DNA of 8,079 nucleotides from T1Sed10-7 sp046483565 (GTDB taxonomy: Bacteria; Actinomycetota; Nitriliruptoria; Nitriliruptorales; Nitriliruptoraceae). Each line of letters begins with the position of its first letter. Position 1 is the first letter of the stretch. This document shows positions 6,185-8,079 of this stretch, one piece after another. The notes beneath the pieces were generated by a model. That model was not told the DNA's origin. It ran no database searches and worked only from the letters and a program-made list of their open reading frames with translations. The translations under genes were made by a program, and so were the position numbers. The stretch is taken from the NCBI GenBank assembly GCA_046483565.1, contig JAWOCZ010000164.1:1-8079 (forward strand). Direction: 5' to 3'.

Positions 6185-7585
6185 TCACCGACCGGCATCC
6201 GCCGCGGCCACCGCCTCGACGGCTTCGGCGACCGCGGGTGCCACCCGCTCGTCGAAGGCGCCAGGGATGATGTAGGTGGGCGAGAGTTCCTCGGGCGAGA
6301 TCACCCCGGCGAGCGCGCGTGCGGCCGCCGCCTTCATGTCCTCGGTGATGAAGCGTGCCCGGGCGTCGAGCGCTCCGCGGAACACCCCGGGGAACGCCAA
6401 CACGTTGTTGATCTGGTTCGGGTAGTCGCTGCGACCCGTGGCCACGACCGCCGCGTAGCGCGCGGCCCCGGTCGGGTCGACCTCCGGATCGGGGTTGGCC
6501 AGGGGGAACACGATCGCGTCCTCGGCCATGACCGCCAGGTCCTCGGGTGCGAGGAGGTCCGGAGCCGAGACACCGATGAACACGTCGGCGTCGGCCAGCG
6601 CGTCCGTCAGGGTGCCGTCGCGGCCGGTGTGGTTGGCGTGTTCGGCGAGCCAGGCCTTGGTGCCCTCGAGCCCCTCGCGAGCGGGACCGAGGATCCCACG
6701 GCTGTCGGCGACGATCACGTCGCTGACCCCCTCGCGCAGCAGCAGTTGCGCGACGGCGACGCCCGCAGCGCCGGCACCCGACATCGCCACGGTCACCTCG
6801 CCGATGGGCTTGTCCACCAACCGCAGTGCGTTCAGCAACGCGGCGAGCACGACGATGGCGGTGCCGTGCTGGTCGTCGTGGAAGACGGGGATGTCCAGCG
6901 ACGCCTTCAGGCGCCGCTCCACTTCGAAGCAGCGTGGTGCGGAGATGTCCTCGAGGTTGATGCCGCCGTAGGTCGGTGCGATCGCCTCGACGACCCGCAC
7001 GATGTCGTCGACCGTCGTCGCGTCGATGCACACCGGCCAGGCATCGATCCCGGCGAAGCGCTTGAAGAGCACGGCCTTGCCCTCCATCACCGGCAGGGCC
7101 GCCTCGGGGCCGATGTCACCGAGCCCGAGGACGGCTGACCCGTCGCTGACGATCGCGACCGTGTTCCCCTTGATCGTCAGACGCCAGGCGTCATCGGGGT
7201 CGTCGGCGATGGCGCGGCAGACCCGTGCGACGCCGGGCGTGTAGGCCATCGACAGGTCGTCACGCGTGCGCAGTGGCACCGTCGGCGTCACCTCGAGCTT
7301 GCCCTTGAGGTGCAGCAGGAAGGTCCGGTCGCTGACCCGGTGGACGTGCACGCCAGCGAGCGCGTCGACCGCCGCCTTCAGCGTCGCCGCGTGGTCGCCG
7401 TCGCGGGCATTGGCCGTGACGTCCACGACCTGCCGGTCACCGGTCGTCTCGACGACGTCGACCGCGACCACGGCGCCGTCGTCGTGGCCGATGGCGGAGG
7501 TGACCCGACCGATCGCTCCGGGGTCACCCGGGTCGAGGTACAGCCGCAGCGTGATCGAGTAGGACGCGTTCGGGAGACCGGCCAT
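6185..7585 (-). CDS. Malic enzyme with N-terminal ACT domain
   Basis: Oxidative decarboxylation of malate to pyruvate, feeding the pyruvate/acetyl-CoA pool. 466 residues. Residues 1 to about 85 resemble an ACT domain (YSITLRLYLDPGDPGAIGRV), a ligand-binding module that suggests allosteric control by an amino acid or other small molecule; this architecture is known in actinobacterial malic enzymes. The catalytic part has Tyr115 in SMAYTPGVARVC, Lys170 and Lys175 in EGKAVLFKRF, metal ligands Glu212-Asp213 in LEDISAPRCFEVE, and Asp237-Asp238 in PVFHDDQHGTA. The Rossmann domain shows SGAGAAG (269-275), and an acidic Asp294 in VADSRG that hints at NAD preference. NPDPE and NQINNVL complete the pattern. 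The start at 7585 gives the complete ACT domain; only a GGGGGTG run precedes it. It lies downstream of the 3-hydroxyacyl-CoA dehydrogenase gene on the same strand. Cofactor choice is inferred. Confidence 0.93.
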   Translation of the reverse strand: MAGLPNASYSITLRLYLDPGDPGAIGRVTSAIGHDDGAVVAVDVVETTGDRQVVDVTANARDGDHAATLKAAVDALAGVHVHRVSDRTFLLHLKGKLEVTPTVPLRTRDDLSMAYTPGVARVCRAIADDPDDAWRLTIKGNTVAIVSDGSAVLGLGDIGPEAALPVMEGKAVLFKRFAGIDAWPVCIDATTVDDIVRVVEAIAPTYGGINLEDISAPRCFEVERRLKASLDIPVFHDDQHGTAIVVLAALLNALRLVDKPIGEVTVAMSGAGAAGVAVAQLLLREGVSDVIVADSRGILGPAREGLEGTKAWLAEHANHTGRDGTLTDALADADVFIGVSAPDLLAPEDLAVMAEDAIVFPLANPDPEVDPTGAARYAAVVATGRSDYPNQINNVLAFPGVFRGALDARARFITEDMKAAAARALAGVISPEELSPTYIIPGAFDERVAPAVAEAVEAVAAADAGR

Positions 7586-7656
7586 GTCGCACCCCCGCGG
7601 CGGAGACCCGAGCAGCGCGGGCGTACCGGCCGCTACGACCGGGACGCAACGCCGGT

Positions 7657-7674
7657 GTCGCCCCTACGGGCGAC
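7657..7674 (-). terminator. Hairpin in the gap upstream of malic enzyme
   Basis: GTCGCCC (7657-7663) pairs perfectly with GGGCGAC (7668-7674) around a 4-nt loop. It lies between the dehydrogenase stop and the malic enzyme start, downstream of the stronger hairpin at 7702-7727. It may be a second terminator or a leader structure of malic enzyme. Confidence 0.35.
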
Positions 7675-7701
7675 CTCGCCACCGCAGCGACCACGGTAGG
7701 T

Positions 7702-7727
7702 CGCCCGACGCGGTTCAGCGTCGGGCG
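7702..7727 (-). terminator. 10-bp perfect hairpin spanning the dehydrogenase stop codon
   Basis: CGCCCGACGC (7702-7711) and GCGTCGGGCG (7718-7727) pair perfectly, and the 6-nt loop contains the TGA stop (7715-7717 on this strand). The stem includes the last codons of the dehydrogenase. No T-run follows. It probably acts as a terminator or a 3'-end protecting stem for that mRNA. Confidence 0.6.
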
Positions 7728-8079
7728 CCGTCCTCCGCGGTCACGAAGGGCCGGCCGAACAGCCGCTCGGACACCCCCGTCTGGTCCAGGTACCTGCAGA
7801 TACCGCCGTTGAAGAGCGGCCACCCGGCACCGAGGATCATCGCGGTGTCGATGTCGCGGGCGTCGGCCACCACGCCGTCGTCGAGCATCCGGCGGGCCTC
7901 GTCGGCGACCGCCTCCACGGCCATCGCGCGGATCTCGTCGGCGCTGAGCGGCGTGGCCCCCTCCTCCACCTCGACGGCTGCGGCGATGTCGGCGTACACC
8001 TCACCGCCGGCTTCCCAGTCGTAGATGCCGGGCCGGCCGGAGCTCCCGATCTCCCGGAAGACGGGGTCGATGGCGAAGC
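7715..8079 (-). CDS. 3-hydroxyacyl-CoA dehydrogenase (multifunctional FadB-type), C-terminal end only
   Basis: The 3' end of a gene whose frame stays open to the window edge, giving about 120 residues. It matches the C-terminal helical domain of 3-hydroxyacyl-CoA dehydrogenases, the beta-oxidation enzymes that oxidise 3-hydroxyacyl-CoA with NAD. Visible landmarks are FREIGSSGRPGIYDWE near the edge, VADEARRMLDDGVVADARDI, then DTAMILGAGWPLFNGGICRY and a GVSERLFGRPF tail. Those last elements are the pattern of the second C-terminal repeat found in multifunctional enoyl-CoA hydratase/dehydrogenase alpha subunits. The hydratase and NAD-binding domains would lie outside the window, so multifunctionality is inferred. 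The GTG at 7999 is not a start, because homologous sequence continues before it. The stop sits in the loop of a strong hairpin, and malic enzyme follows 129 bp downstream on the same strand. Confidence 0.88.
   Translation of the reverse strand, partial: FAIDPVFREIGSSGRPGIYDWEAGGEVYADIAAAVEVEEGATPLSADEIRAMAVEAVADEARRMLDDGVVADARDIDTAMILGAGWPLFNGGICRYLDQTGVSERLFGRPFVTAEDGARR

Overview
The window is very GC-rich (roughly 70% by eye) and looks like chromosomal DNA of an actinobacterium (Actinomycetota). The signs are an lhr gene close to a nei gene (in Mycobacterium tuberculosis Rv3296 lhr and Rv3297 nei are neighbours), an actinobacterial-type ACT-malic enzyme, and TANNNT promoter boxes placed for leaderless transcription. 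I cannot name the genus. No mobile element, CRISPR array, rRNA or tRNA was seen.

Layout. 2-2218 (+) is the 3' part of an lhr-type helicase gene, cut by the window edge. 2258-2620 (-) is a small predicted lipoprotein, convergent with lhr. 2621-2906 is a divergent intergenic region with a 12-bp palindrome, a candidate promoter and a strongly structured leader. 2907-3083 (+) encodes a 58-residue protein that reads as a single-histone-fold bacterial histone, followed by a hairpin terminator at 3105-3124. 3189-3995 (+) is a Nei/Fpg DNA glycosylase. 4055-4555 (+) is a MarR-family regulator. 4793 or 4823 to 6115 (+) is citrate synthase, closed by a strong hairpin at 6132-6161 that also serves the convergent malic enzyme at 6185-7585 (-). 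Upstream of malic enzyme and on the same strand is the 3' end of a multifunctional 3-hydroxyacyl-CoA dehydrogenase gene (7715-8079, -).

How the parts fit. The left half is about DNA: a repair helicase, a candidate chromatin protein and a base-excision glycosylase. The right half is central carbon metabolism: beta-oxidation yields acetyl-CoA, citrate synthase consumes it, and malic enzyme links malate to pyruvate. The most interesting item is the small histone-fold gene. It has its own ribosome binding site, structured leader, candidate promoter and terminator, and sits between lhr and nei, which are adjacent in mycobacteria. A second theme is promoter architecture: nei, marR and citrate synthase each have a TAGNNT box exactly 6 nt before an ATG.
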